The notes under the pieces are model-generated. The model saw only the letters and a list, made by a program, of their open reading frames with translations, was not told where the DNA came from and did not search any database. DNA of 64,000 bases, taken from an uncultured Propionibacteriaceae bacterium. GTDB lineage: Bacteria; Actinomycetota; Actinomycetes; Propionibacteriales; Propionibacteriaceae. Location of the stretch: assembly GCA_937926975.1 (NCBI GenBank), contig CALBCJ010000012.1, forward strand, positions 132,939 to 196,938, given 5' to 3'. Position 1 is the first letter of the stretch. Every line of letters begins with the position of its first letter. Of this stretch, positions 39,109-48,535 are shown piece after piece. A program made the position numbers and the translations under genes.

Positions 39109-39960
39109 ATGTCGTTCAGCGACGCACTGAAGCCGTACGGCAAGCTCGGCTACCGCCTTGGCCAGAGCGACCAGCCGGCCGACCGTGTGAAGGCCAACAA
39201 GCTGCTGCGACTAGCGACCCCGGAGCACGTGACCGGCATCCTGGACGCGGTCGGGCAGGCCGACCGAGACGACTTCACCTCCCACAACGACTCCCTGGTC
39301 AATGCCCTGCTGGTCCTGGTCCACGCCGCCGACGCCGGCAACGAGGAGGCCGCTGCTGCGGTGCGAGACGTCGCACGGCGGCTACGCGATGAGCGCCCTT
39401 CTCGGGACGACGGCCGCAGCGCCTACTGGCAGGCTCTGGGCCTGTTCCGCGACGTGCCGGCGGCCGCCGACGCCTTCGACATCCTGGACGCCGAGCTCCG
39501 CTCGCTGCCGTCCACCCCGGCGGCCCTGTGGGCGCAGGAGATCGGCCTGGAGGTGCCAGACGACCGCCGGTGGGGGTTCCTGGTCGTGGTGAGCTCGCTG
39601 GAGGCTCCGACGGTCGACGTTGAGGCCCACCTCCGCTGGGCGCCAGACCGCAGCGCAGAGCACCACCAGGCCCGGCTGGCCCAGGACTGGTGGGGTGCAG
39701 GGGCAGACGTCGAGCTCTGGAGCTACAAGCCCGTCCCAGCCACCCTGCCGTACCAGGTCACGATCAGCAAGGACGGGCAGAGCCGGACCCTTCAAGGGAC
39801 TCTGGACCCAGCCCCGGCCGACATCCGCGACCTGCGGCGGGTCCTCGACACGGTTGAGGAGCAGAACGGGATCACCTTCGACCGGGCCAAGGCCCGGGTC
39901 CAGGGCGCCGGACGGCTCCGGGCCGCCAAGCCCGTCCGCGACTGGCTCCGAGCCCGCTGA
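39109..39960 (+). CDS. Hypothetical protein
   Basis: 283 aa from ATG 39109, which has GAGAGGA ~9 nt upstream; an in-frame extension to 39016 is rejected. Soluble, no signal or membrane helix. N-terminal half is helical and repeat-like (ATPEHVTGILDAVGQAD, NALLVLVHAADAGNEEAAAAV), suggestive of an alpha-solenoid; the C-terminal half is mixed alpha/beta (WGFLVVVSSLEAPTVDVEAHL). No family recognised. It stands alone, ending 4 nt from the convergent MOSC gene. Confidence 0.65.
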   Translation: MSFSDALKPYGKLGYRLGQSDQPADRVKANKLLRLATPEHVTGILDAVGQADRDDFTSHNDSLVNALLVLVHAADAGNEEAAAAVRDVARRLRDERPSRDDGRSAYWQALGLFRDVPAAADAFDILDAELRSLPSTPAALWAQEIGLEVPDDRRWGFLVVVSSLEAPTVDVEAHLRWAPDRSAEHHQARLAQDWWGAGADVELWSYKPVPATLPYQVTISKDGQSRTLQGTLDPAPADIRDLRRVLDTVEEQNGITFDRAKARVQGAGRLRAAKPVRDWLRAR

Positions 39961-39964
39961 GCTG

Positions 39965-40804
39965 TCAGGTCGCCCCCTTGAGGGCCTGCTCGCCGGTACC
40001 AGCGGAGGCTGACGACCGGCTCGCCGCGGCGGCCTCGGTGTAGCGGCGGGTGAAGTCGGCCAGGACCATCCGCCCGTCGGCCTCCGCCGCGAGCAGAGCC
40101 CAGGCGTCGTCAGGGTCGTGGTGGGCGAACCAGCGTCGGCAGCTGACCTGGTGCCCAGGGGTCGACCAGACCCAGACCTGGTCCCCGGGACGGACCGTCC
40201 CAGGAGTCTCGACCGCGAGGTAGACCCCGACCCGGTTGCGGGCCGAGAACACCGAGACCCAGTCCCCCCGGCCCATGCCCCGGGCGAAGGTCGGGCACGG
40301 GTTGCGGACTCCCGTCACCCGCAGCAGCACCCCGTCCCCGCCCGGCTCGCCGGACCCGACCCACAGCCGGGCCCCGAGCTCGACATCGTCCAGCCGGCCA
40401 CCGACCACGAGGTTCTCCCCCATGCCGCCGACGCCCAGGCCCGGGACCGTCCTGGTCCAGTGGTCGACCTCGTCACCGTCCATGGCATAGACGGCCTTGT
40501 CCGGCCCGCCATGGTGCTCCCGGTCGGCCTGCTCGTCACCAACCAGGCCGAGGGCGGTCACCTCAGCGGCCGGAACCGGCCCCTTGGCCATGGCAGACCA
40601 GCCAGCGGTCCCGGCGTCCGGGCGGCGCCGCTGCAGAACACAGACTGCCGTCACCGGGCCGAGCAGCCCGACGCCAAGCGCCGGCTCGTGCTGGTGCCTG
40701 CCGTCTGCCCCTGCGTACGGCTCCGCCACGCGCCGGGCCAGGAAGGGACTGACCTCGATCCCGGCCCCATCGGTCGGGATCGGGACCACCGGCTGACTGG
40801 CCAT
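39965..40804 (-). CDS. MOSC domain-containing protein
   Basis: 279 aa. The MOSC core runs from ~70 to 240: GLVGDEQADREHHGGPDKAVYAM, GENLVV, and the conserved Cys in VRNPCPTFARG that in this family is linked to molybdenum-cofactor sulfur chemistry (YiiM-like). A ~45-residue N-terminal extension is of unclear reality. It starts 6 nt after the PTS EIIBC stop on the same strand, hence probably cotranscribed, with no obvious functional link. Confidence 0.8.
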   Translation of the reverse strand: MASQPVVPIPTDGAGIEVSPFLARRVAEPYAGADGRHQHEPALGVGLLGPVTAVCVLQRRRPDAGTAGWSAMAKGPVPAAEVTALGLVGDEQADREHHGGPDKAVYAMDGDEVDHWTRTVPGLGVGGMGENLVVGGRLDDVELGARLWVGSGEPGGDGVLLRVTGVRNPCPTFARGMGRGDWVSVFSARNRVGVYLAVETPGTVRPGDQVWVWSTPGHQVSCRRWFAHHDPDDAWALLAAEADGRMVLADFTRRYTEAAAASRSSASAGTGEQALKGAT

Positions 40805-40810
40805 CGACCG

Positions 40811-42586
40811 CTACGAGGTCGGAACCGGAACCCGCTGCGCCGCCGCGGCCCGCTCCATAGCGGTCGCGTACTGGTCGGAGTCAAAGCCGGCCACCAGGTG
40901 CCAGACCTGCGCAGCGACCTTGACCACCCCGGGCAGCCCGGCCTCCCGCAGCGCTGCCGGGTCGACCTGGTTGTCGTCGCGGACCTCGACCCGGACCCGG
41001 GTCTCGGCCACCTGGCGGACCGCCACCACGTTGTCGGCACCACCGAGAGCCGCCAGCCACTGCTTGGCCTGGTTCTCCTCCTTCGGGCCGACCTCGACGA
41101 TGACCACCCGAGGCTCGTCGGCCTTCTCCTCGGCCAGCGCCTCGGCCTTCTGCTCGGCGGTGCGGTAGTCGGAGATGATCACCAGGGTCATTGACACCGC
41201 GAACGACGCCGCCACCGCGATCGCGTACGTACCCATCGGGCTGAACACGGGAATCGTCAGCAGCGAGGTGAAGGCGAAGGCCGAGGTCTTCACCCCACCC
41301 ATCACCCCGATGATCAGACCACCGGTGAGGCAGCCGACCAGCATCCGGGGGTAGATCCGCTTGAAGCGCAGGTGAATGCCGTACAGAGACGGCTCCGAGA
41401 CGCCACCAAACAGCCCGGCAGCCAGAGCACCCACCGCGGTCTGGCGCATCGTGACATCACGGTCTCGGATCGACAGCACCAGCACCCCAGCAGTGGCCCC
41501 GAAGCAGGCGAAGTTCCAGGCGCCCATCGGGCCCTGAATGAAGTCGTAGCCCAGCGACTTGATGTTGGCCAGCATCAGCGCGTTCAGCGGCCAGTGCAGC
41601 CCCAGCGGCACCAGGAACGGGTACAGCATGGGGATCAGGATCGCGAAGACAGGCGGGGCGTTGGTGTTCAGCCAGGCCAGCCCGGTCCCCAGCCCGGTCC
41701 CGATCCAGATCCCCAGCGGGCCGATCAGGAAGGCGGTCAGCGGGACCATGATCACGATCGACAGGAACGGGACGAACACCATCTGGACATTCCCCGGGAA
41801 GAGCCACGACAGCCCCCGGTAGAAGACCGCCAGCACCGCGACCATGATCAGGGGCACGAAGACCTGGCCGCCGTAGTCGTTGAGCTGCATCGACAAACCG
41901 AAGATGTGCGCCGTGCAGGTCGGGTCGGCACCGGGGACCGGGCTCGGGACACAGACCGTGTTCGCCGCCGTGGAGAGCTTGGCGAAGTCCGGCGTCATCA
42001 CCGCCGCCATCACCGTCGCGCCGACCCAGCCGTCAATGTTGAGGGCCTTGGAGGCGTTGTAGGCCACCATGATCGGCAGGAAGTAGAAGACCGCCCGCCA
42101 CATGGTGTCCACGAAGACCCAGGACGCCGGCTTGTCCGCGGCCCGGAAGTCCACCACCTGCAAGGCGTCCAGGACCGCGGCGAAGGCGATGATCAGCGAG
42201 GCCCCCAGCAGCACCCCGAGCAGCGGCCGGAAGCTGTTCGAGAGGTACTCGAAGAAGCTGTCCAGCCAGGTGAACTTGCCGCGCGGCCCGCCGGCCCGGA
42301 CGGCGGCCTTGACCTCGTCCGCGGTCTGAGGCTTCTTGCTCGAGGCCATCTCGGGCAGGCTCATGATCTCGGTGTAGACGGTGCCGACCGCTCCCCCGAT
42401 GATCACCTGGTACCGGTCGCCGGCCTGGGGGACGGCTCCCATCACCCCCTTGATCGACTCGACCTGCTTGGTGTCCACCACGGACCCGTCGCGCAGCTGG
42501 AACCGCAGCCGGGTCGCACAGTGGGTCAGCGAGGCGATATTGCTGGCGCCGCCGACCGCGGCCACAATCTCGTTAGCAGTGCTCAC
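40811..42586 (-). CDS. PTS transporter EIIBC with extra C-terminal EIIB-like domain
   Basis: 591 aa from GTG 42586 (AGGGAGA upstream); an in-frame extension to 42688 overlaps the EI gene and is rejected. Order: EIIB (~1-80) with phospho-Cys23 (LTHCATRLRF); EIIC (~110-465) with about ten helices and the GGVSEPSLYG motif of the glucose/beta-glucoside superfamily; C-terminal EIIB-like domain (~500-575; WLAALGGADNVVAVRQVAETRVRVEVRD region) in which the Cys is missing. It imports and phosphorylates a sugar; the specificity (beta-glucoside, GlcNAc, sucrose or trehalose type) cannot be read from sequence alone. It lies 16 nt after the EIIA-HPr-EI gene. Confidence 0.9.
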   Translation of the reverse strand: MSTANEIVAAVGGASNIASLTHCATRLRFQLRDGSVVDTKQVESIKGVMGAVPQAGDRYQVIIGGAVGTVYTEIMSLPEMASSKKPQTADEVKAAVRAGGPRGKFTWLDSFFEYLSNSFRPLLGVLLGASLIIAFAAVLDALQVVDFRAADKPASWVFVDTMWRAVFYFLPIMVAYNASKALNIDGWVGATVMAAVMTPDFAKLSTAANTVCVPSPVPGADPTCTAHIFGLSMQLNDYGGQVFVPLIMVAVLAVFYRGLSWLFPGNVQMVFVPFLSIVIMVPLTAFLIGPLGIWIGTGLGTGLAWLNTNAPPVFAILIPMLYPFLVPLGLHWPLNALMLANIKSLGYDFIQGPMGAWNFACFGATAGVLVLSIRDRDVTMRQTAVGALAAGLFGGVSEPSLYGIHLRFKRIYPRMLVGCLTGGLIIGVMGGVKTSAFAFTSLLTIPVFSPMGTYAIAVAASFAVSMTLVIISDYRTAEQKAEALAEEKADEPRVVIVEVGPKEENQAKQWLAALGGADNVVAVRQVAETRVRVEVRDDNQVDPAALREAGLPGVVKVAAQVWHLVAGFDSDQYATAMERAAAAQRVPVPTS

Positions 42587-42602
42587 AGTCAGTTCTCCCT
42601 GC

Positions 42603-45149
42603 TCAGCCCTCGTCCACCGGGACGAGAGCACGGACATCGGCTGGGGTGCTGCAGGCGACGGCCTGGCTGGCCAGGGCCTGGCAGTCACTCATCGAGTACG
42701 AGCGGACCGCGGCCTTCACCGCCGGGATCGCCGGGATCGAGCAGCTCAGCTCGTCCACCCCGAGCCCGACCAGGACGGGGACCGCCTGCGGGTCCGAGGC
42801 GATCCCGCCACAGACCCCCACCCACTTGCCTCGCTTGTGCATCGCCTGGCAGGCGCCGCCGATCAGGCTCAGCACGGCTGGGTTGCACGGGTCGACCTGC
42901 GACGCCAGCTTGGGGTGGCCTCGGTCCATGGCCAGGGTGTAGCTGGTGAGGTCGTTGGTGCCGACGCTGAAGAAGGCCACGTCCTCGGCGGCGAACTGCT
43001 CAGCCATCACCGCGACCGAGGGCACCTCCATCATCACCCCCACCTCCACCTGGTCGGTCAGGCCGACCTGGGCTGCCTCCTCGTCCCAGACCTGCTTGGC
43101 GAAGCGCCAGTCGTCGATGGTGGCGATCATCGGGAACATCACGTGCAGCTTCGCTCCGGCCCCGGCCGCTCGGGCGATCGCCCGGCACTGGGCCCGCAGC
43201 ACCTCCGGCCGGTCAAAGCCGACCCGAACCCCGCGGATCCCGAGGAAGGGGTTCTCCTCGGGCGGGATCGGCAGGTACGGCAGCGGCTTGTCACCACCGA
43301 CATCAAGGGTTCGGACCACCAGGGGCTGGCCGGGGCGCAGGGCCCGGGCGATGTCGCCGTACAGCCTCGCCTGCTCCTCCTCGCTCGGCGCGCTCTGACG
43401 CCCGAGGAAGACGAACTCGCTGCGCAGCAGCCCGACCCCCTCGGCGCCCTTGGCCAGCGCATCCTCGACGTCGTCCAGCCCACCGATGTTGGCGACCACC
43501 TGGACCTGGTGCCGGTCGGTGGTCAGCGCCGGCTCCAGGGCCCGGCTCAGGTCACGCTCCCGCTTGGCGGCGATCCGCTCCTGCCGGGCGACGATCTCAG
43601 CGATCTGGGTCTCGCTGAGGTTGAGCTGAAGGCTGCCCCGGCCTCCGTCAAGCACCAACCGGCTGCCGTCGGGGATGTCCAGGGCCCGGCTCTCGATCCC
43701 TGCCACGGCGGGGATGTCGAGGGATCGGGCGATGATCGCGACGTGGCTGCTGGCGCCGCCGGAGGTGGTGACGAAGCCCACCACCTTGCTCCGGTCCAGG
43801 GTGGCAGTGTCAGAGGGAGTGAGGTCCTCGGCGACCAGGATCGTGCCAGCTGCCAGCTCCTCAGGCTCATGACGCTGCCCGGTCAGCTCCTCCAGGACCC
43901 GCTGGCCCACGTCACGGACGTCGGTAGCGCGCCCGGCCAGGATCTCGTTGTCCAGCCCGGCCAGCCGGTCCGCGTACGACTGGAACGCGCCGCGCCAGGC
44001 GTACGGGGCGCTCTTGCCCTTGTCGATCGCGCTGACGGCGATGTCGAGCAGGTCCGGGTCCTGCAGGATCTCGGCGTGGGCGGCGAAGATCGCCGCCTTG
44101 GTCGGGTCGGACTCCTGCAGCAGCCGTGACTCGAGTGCTGAGAGGTCCAGCAGCGCCCGGTCGATGGCCGCGTTCAGCTTGCGACGCTCTAGGTGGTGGT
44201 CGCTGGCCAGCTCCTCCACTTCGACGTCCTCGTGGCGGACCTGGCGTACCTGCCCCACTGCCAGACCCGGCGAGGCGGCCACACCGAGCAGCAGGCCCGG
44301 GTCTCCAGAGCGGGGCGCCGGCAGCAGCGGCTCGTCCTTGATCGCGGGAATCGGGGCCGTGTCATCGCCGCCCAGTGGCAGGGGCGGGCAGTCCTCCCCC
44401 AGTCCGTCCTGGATCGCCTGGGAGATCTGGGCCACGGCCTCCTCGGCGTCCGGCCCGCTGGCGGTGACCGTCACCTTGTCCCAGCGGGCGGCAGCCAGGG
44501 CCATGATCGACATGATCGACTTGGCGTTCGCCGTCTGCCCATTTCGGCGCAGGGTGACCGTAGAGTCGAACTCCTTGGCCAGTGCCGCCAGGGTCGCCGC
44601 CGGCCGGGCGTGCAGACCGGTCGGGTTCGGGATCAGCAGCGCTGCCGAGGTCACCGTACGTCCGGTAGTGGCGGCTTCCTGCTCGGTCAGCTCCTGAAGA
44701 CTGATCTCGGCCACGACGTCGGTGCCGCCGGCCACGGCCCCGGTGCTCGGCGTGAGGCTGGCGATCCGGTCGGAGTTGGCGATCACCACCTGGGTCAGCA
44801 GGCTGGCCGCTTGGGCCGCCACCTTGTCCAGGTCGAACGCGACCAGCTCGTCGCCGACCGTGACCTGCTCCCCGGGCTGAACCTTGGCCTCGAAGCCGTC
44901 ACCGCCCATCTTGACGGTGTCCAGCCCGATGTGGAGCAGCACCTCCAGGCCTTCTGGCGAACGGATGGTGACCGCGTGCTGGGAGGGCTGGACATCAATC
45001 ACCTCACCCGCAACAGGTGCGCAGAGCACGTTGCTGAGCGGGTCGATCGAGATTCCCTCCCCCACCATCTTGCGGGCGAAGACCGGGTCTGGCACCAGCT
45101 CTAGCGGCACCAGCACCCCGTCCAGAGGTGCGATCAGACGAACCGTCAT
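42603..45149 (-). CDS. PTS multiphosphoryl transfer protein, EIIA-HPr-EI fusion
   Basis: 848 aa from ATG 45149 (GGAGG 6 nt upstream); the upstream extension is rejected. Domains: EIIA of the glucose type (~1-150) with His73 (LLHIGLDTV); HPr (~165-255) with His180 (NPTGLHARPAA); EI (~285-848) with phospho-His469 (SGGASSHVAIIARS), the PEP-binding region RTLDVGGDK and the C-terminal ...GVCGGIASDP. It carries phosphate from PEP to the downstream EIIBC, making the operon a nearly self-sufficient PTS. NagF-like proteins of other bacteria have the same order and serve GlcNAc, one candidate substrate. Confidence 0.93.
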   Translation of the reverse strand: MTVRLIAPLDGVLVPLELVPDPVFARKMVGEGISIDPLSNVLCAPVAGEVIDVQPSQHAVTIRSPEGLEVLLHIGLDTVKMGGDGFEAKVQPGEQVTVGDELVAFDLDKVAAQAASLLTQVVIANSDRIASLTPSTGAVAGGTDVVAEISLQELTEQEAATTGRTVTSAALLIPNPTGLHARPAATLAALAKEFDSTVTLRRNGQTANAKSIMSIMALAAARWDKVTVTASGPDAEEAVAQISQAIQDGLGEDCPPLPLGGDDTAPIPAIKDEPLLPAPRSGDPGLLLGVAASPGLAVGQVRQVRHEDVEVEELASDHHLERRKLNAAIDRALLDLSALESRLLQESDPTKAAIFAAHAEILQDPDLLDIAVSAIDKGKSAPYAWRGAFQSYADRLAGLDNEILAGRATDVRDVGQRVLEELTGQRHEPEELAAGTILVAEDLTPSDTATLDRSKVVGFVTTSGGASSHVAIIARSLDIPAVAGIESRALDIPDGSRLVLDGGRGSLQLNLSETQIAEIVARQERIAAKRERDLSRALEPALTTDRHQVQVVANIGGLDDVEDALAKGAEGVGLLRSEFVFLGRQSAPSEEEQARLYGDIARALRPGQPLVVRTLDVGGDKPLPYLPIPPEENPFLGIRGVRVGFDRPEVLRAQCRAIARAAGAGAKLHVMFPMIATIDDWRFAKQVWDEEAAQVGLTDQVEVGVMMEVPSVAVMAEQFAAEDVAFFSVGTNDLTSYTLAMDRGHPKLASQVDPCNPAVLSLIGGACQAMHKRGKWVGVCGGIASDPQAVPVLVGLGVDELSCSIPAIPAVKAAVRSYSMSDCQALASQAVACSTPADVRALVPVDEG

Positions 45150-45190
45150 ATGAGCCTCCTGCAACTCAGCGACGCTGGTGGTCAAGGCCG

Positions 45191-45196
45191 ACCCTA
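45191..45196 (-). promoter_or_regulatory. -10 box for the PTS operon
   Basis: TAGGGT on the minus strand, 41 nt upstream of the ATG; the leader contains GGAGG. TCGA-GAGA-TCGA lies just upstream (45197-45208 area). Confidence 0.4.
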
Positions 45197-45338
45197 TCGA
45201 GAGATCGACTCGCTGGGGCACCGGAGCAGTCCACCGACCACCGGCAGACGCACTTCCTGGGGGTCCGGGGATCACACCGTGACCGAGACGTGACCTTCGG
45301 GCACGTGTCCGCCCGGGCGGCGGTGGCCGTACAAGCCC

Positions 45339-45354
45339 GTGACCGGACGGTCAC
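45339..45354. promoter_or_regulatory. Palindrome in the PTS/lacZ divergent region
   Basis: GTGACC-GGAC-GGTCAC is a perfect 6-4-6 inverted repeat. Two more GTGACC words, 11 nt apart, occur at ~45279-45295. It is a candidate operator for lacZ or the PTS. Confidence 0.4.
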
Positions 45355-45422
45355 CGGGCTCTCCCCGGCCCCGTCCCGTACGGTAGTGCTCAGCCCCGTC
45401 TGCCGCCTTCGTCAGGAGCGCC

Positions 45423-48371
45423 ATGACTGCCCTCGACCTGCGCTACATCGAGCAGATCTCCCCCGGCTCGGGCAACCGGGTCCCGCCCCGGGCCGACCTC
45501 AGCACCAGCGCAGCCTCGCTGCCGCTGAGTGGAGAGTGGTTGTTCCGCTGGTTCCCCACGGCCGCTGAGGCCGACCCGCCCGAGGTCGCCGCCGGCCTGG
45601 AGGAGTCGGCCTGGGAGCGGATCGACGTCCCCAGCCACTGGGTGCTGCGTGGCGACGGCCGCTGGGGGCGCCCCGCGTACACGAACATCCAGCTCCCGTT
45701 CCCGCTCGACCCACCGCACGTGCCGGACCAGAACCCGACCGGCGACTACCGCCGCAGCGTCGACGTTCCGCCCAGCTGGCTGGAGTCCGGCCGGGTGCTG
45801 CTGCGCTTCGACGGGCTGGAGTCGCTGGGGCGGGTCTGGGTCAACGGCCGCGAGGTCGGCGTGGTCCGCGGCAGCCGGCTGCGCCAGGAGCTGGACGTCA
45901 CCGAGCAGCTGCGGCCGGGCTCAAACCAGCTCCTGGTCCGGGTCCACCAGTGGTCGGCGATGAGCTACATCGAGGACCAGGACCAGTGGTGGCTGCCGGG
46001 TCTGTTCCGCGAGGTGACCCTGCTGCACCGCCCCGACGCCGGCCTGGACGACCTGTGGCTGCAGGCCGACTACGACCCCGCCACCGGCGCCGGCACGCTC
46101 ACCCTGCAGCTGGGGGACACCGCCTCGTACCCGGTGCGGGTCCGCTCCCGGGAGCTGGGGCTCGACACCGAGCTGAGGGGCCCCGACGCCGACCACCGGG
46201 TCGAGCTGGCCGCTGTTCGGCCGTGGAGCGCCGACCGTCCCCAGCGCTACCGGGTCGAGGTCTCCAACGCCGTCGAGACCGTCACCGTCCAGACCGGCTT
46301 CCGCAGGGTCGAGGTCCGCGGCGACGCCTGGCTGGTGAACGGGCGCCGGCTGCGGCTGCGCGGGGTGAACCGCCACGACTTCCACCCCCGCCACGGGCGG
46401 GTCTTCGTCGAGGACGAGGTTCGTGAAGGGCTGCTGATGATGAAGCAGCACAGCATCAACGCGATCCGGACCAGCCACTACCCGCCCCACCCGCGGCTGC
46501 TGGAGCTGGCCGACGAGCTGGGCTTCTGGGTCATTGAGGAGTGCGACCTGGAGACCCACGGCTTCGAGCTGGCCGGGTGGTCGGGCAACCCCTCTGACGA
46601 CCCGGACTGGCGGGAGGTCTACCTCGACCGGGCAGCACGGATGCTGGAGCGCGACAAGAACCACCCCTGCGTGGTGGCCTGGTCGCTGGGCAACGAGTCC
46701 GGCACCGGGAGCAACCTGGCCGCGATGGCGGCCTGGATCCGGCGCCGGGACCCCAGCCGGGCGGTCCACTACGAGGGCGACCGTGAGGACCGGTACGGCG
46801 ACCTGGTGTCGCGGATGTACTCCCCGCTGGAGGAGCTGGTACACCTCACCCAGACCCGGCCAGGCCGGCCCATCATCCTCTGCGAGTACGTGCACGCGAT
46901 GGGCAACGGGGCTGGCGGGATCGCCTCGTACGAGCAGGTCTTCGACGCCCACCCGGCCCTGCACGGCGGCTTCGTCTGGGAGTGGCGCGACCACGGCCTG
47001 CTGACCCGGGCCGAGGACGGCACCGAGTACTACGCCTACGGCGGTGACTTCGGTGAGGAGCTCCACGATGGCAGCTTCGTCTGCGACGGGCTGCTGCTCG
47101 CCGACGGGACTGCCTCCCCCGCGCTGGCGGAGTACGCGGCGGTGGTCACCCCGATCAGGCTGCACCTGGACGGCGCCGAGCTGTGCCTGGAGAACCGCCG
47201 CCACGACGGGGACACCGCCGACCTCGAGCTGCGCTGGTACCACGAGGTCGACGGCTGCCTCCTCGACTCCGGCAGGCTGCCCATGGCGCCGGTCCCGGCC
47301 GGCGGGCAGGGTGTCGCCGGGCTGCCGGGGCTGGACACCAGCGCCCCGGGTGAGCACTGGCTCACGGTCACCGCCGGGCTCGTCGAGGCGACCGTCTTCG
47401 CCCCCGCCGGGCACGTGGTGAGCCGGGCCCAGCGGCTGCTGCGCGACAGCCAGGCTCCGCTCGTCGCCGCCCCTCGGCTGGAGCCGGCTCAGGCCGAGGC
47501 GGACGGCTTCTGGCTCGGCCCCGCCCGCTTCGACCGCTGGGGCCGGCTGACCCGGCTCGGCGGTCTGCCGGTCACCGAGCACGGGGTCACGCTGTGGCGG
47601 GCCCCGACCGAGAACGACTCGCTCGCCACCGCAGGCTCGTACGAGCTGGGCGACCCGGCCAGTACCGGAGGCTTCGGAGTCCCCGGCCCCTCCTCCGCGC
47701 AGCGCTGGCGGGAGGCCGGCCTCGACCGGCTCCAGTCCCGGCTGCTGTCCAGTGCCGCCGACGAGCACGGCCTGCGGCTGCGCTACCGGCTGGCCGCCGC
47801 CCAGAGCACCACGTACCTCACCGTTGACCAGCGCTGGAGCTGGGACGGCGGCGGGCTGCGGCTCGACATCGACACCCAGCCCTCGGCCGGGTGGACGGTG
47901 ACCTGGCCCCGGGTCGGGTGGCACCTCGTGCTGCCGCTGGGCTACCAGCACGCCGAGTGGTTCGGCACCGGGCCGGCCGAGAGCTACGCCGACAGCCAGG
48001 CTGCGGCCTGGGTCGGCCGGTTCTGCTCCCCCATCGACGACCTGACGGTCCGGTACGCGGTCCCGCAGGAGAGCGGTCACCGGGCCGGACTGCGCCGGCT
48101 GCGGCTCAGCGGATCCGACCTGCCCGACCTGGAGGTGACCACGGTCCCGGTGGCGGGGGCCCGCCCGGGCTTCACACTGGCCCGCCACAGCGCCGAGCAG
48201 TGGGCCGCCGCCCGCCACCAGCACGAGCTGGCGGCGCCGGAAGAGACCCACCTCTACCTGGACCTGGCGCAGCACGGTCTGGGGTCACGCTCCTGTGGTC
48301 CAGACGTGCGACCCGAGGCTGCGCTGTGGCCCCGCCCGCTGTCTGCGTCTTTGGTCCTGCGGCTCCGCTAG
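45423..48371 (+). CDS. lacZ: Beta-galactosidase, GH2 family
   Basis: 982 aa, near E. coli LacZ length. It hydrolyses lactose or other beta-galactosides. GH2 sugar-binding and Ig-like domains at the N-terminus (DVPSHWVLRG, RLRLRGVNRHDFHP), the TIM barrel with acid/base Glu425 (WSLGNESGTG) and nucleophile Glu488 (ILCEYVHAMGNG), and a C-terminal beta-sandwich (Bgal small chain, ~690-980). No signal peptide, so intracellular. ATG with AGGAG upstream. Divergent from the PTS operon; no lactose permease is adjacent, so the substrate may enter elsewhere. Confidence 0.95.
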   Translation: MTALDLRYIEQISPGSGNRVPPRADLSTSAASLPLSGEWLFRWFPTAAEADPPEVAAGLEESAWERIDVPSHWVLRGDGRWGRPAYTNIQLPFPLDPPHVPDQNPTGDYRRSVDVPPSWLESGRVLLRFDGLESLGRVWVNGREVGVVRGSRLRQELDVTEQLRPGSNQLLVRVHQWSAMSYIEDQDQWWLPGLFREVTLLHRPDAGLDDLWLQADYDPATGAGTLTLQLGDTASYPVRVRSRELGLDTELRGPDADHRVELAAVRPWSADRPQRYRVEVSNAVETVTVQTGFRRVEVRGDAWLVNGRRLRLRGVNRHDFHPRHGRVFVEDEVREGLLMMKQHSINAIRTSHYPPHPRLLELADELGFWVIEECDLETHGFELAGWSGNPSDDPDWREVYLDRAARMLERDKNHPCVVAWSLGNESGTGSNLAAMAAWIRRRDPSRAVHYEGDREDRYGDLVSRMYSPLEELVHLTQTRPGRPIILCEYVHAMGNGAGGIASYEQVFDAHPALHGGFVWEWRDHGLLTRAEDGTEYYAYGGDFGEELHDGSFVCDGLLLADGTASPALAEYAAVVTPIRLHLDGAELCLENRRHDGDTADLELRWYHEVDGCLLDSGRLPMAPVPAGGQGVAGLPGLDTSAPGEHWLTVTAGLVEATVFAPAGHVVSRAQRLLRDSQAPLVAAPRLEPAQAEADGFWLGPARFDRWGRLTRLGGLPVTEHGVTLWRAPTENDSLATAGSYELGDPASTGGFGVPGPSSAQRWREAGLDRLQSRLLSSAADEHGLRLRYRLAAAQSTTYLTVDQRWSWDGGGLRLDIDTQPSAGWTVTWPRVGWHLVLPLGYQHAEWFGTGPAESYADSQAAAWVGRFCSPIDDLTVRYAVPQESGHRAGLRRLRLSGSDLPDLEVTTVPVAGARPGFTLARHSAEQWAAARHQHELAAPEETHLYLDLAQHGLGSRSCGPDVRPEAALWPRPLSASLVLRLR

Positions 48372-48535
48372 CGCGGGCTCGTGACAGCTCCTGGCTGATC
48401 AGGTGGTTCAGCACCGGCACTCGGGCAGGTCACGCCAGCACGGCGAGTGGCCTGGTCCGGCCCTCGTGGTGGTGGCGCCTGGCAGCTGGGAGGACAGGTG
48501 GTTGCCCTCGTGGCCACAGGGGCGACAACCCGGGA

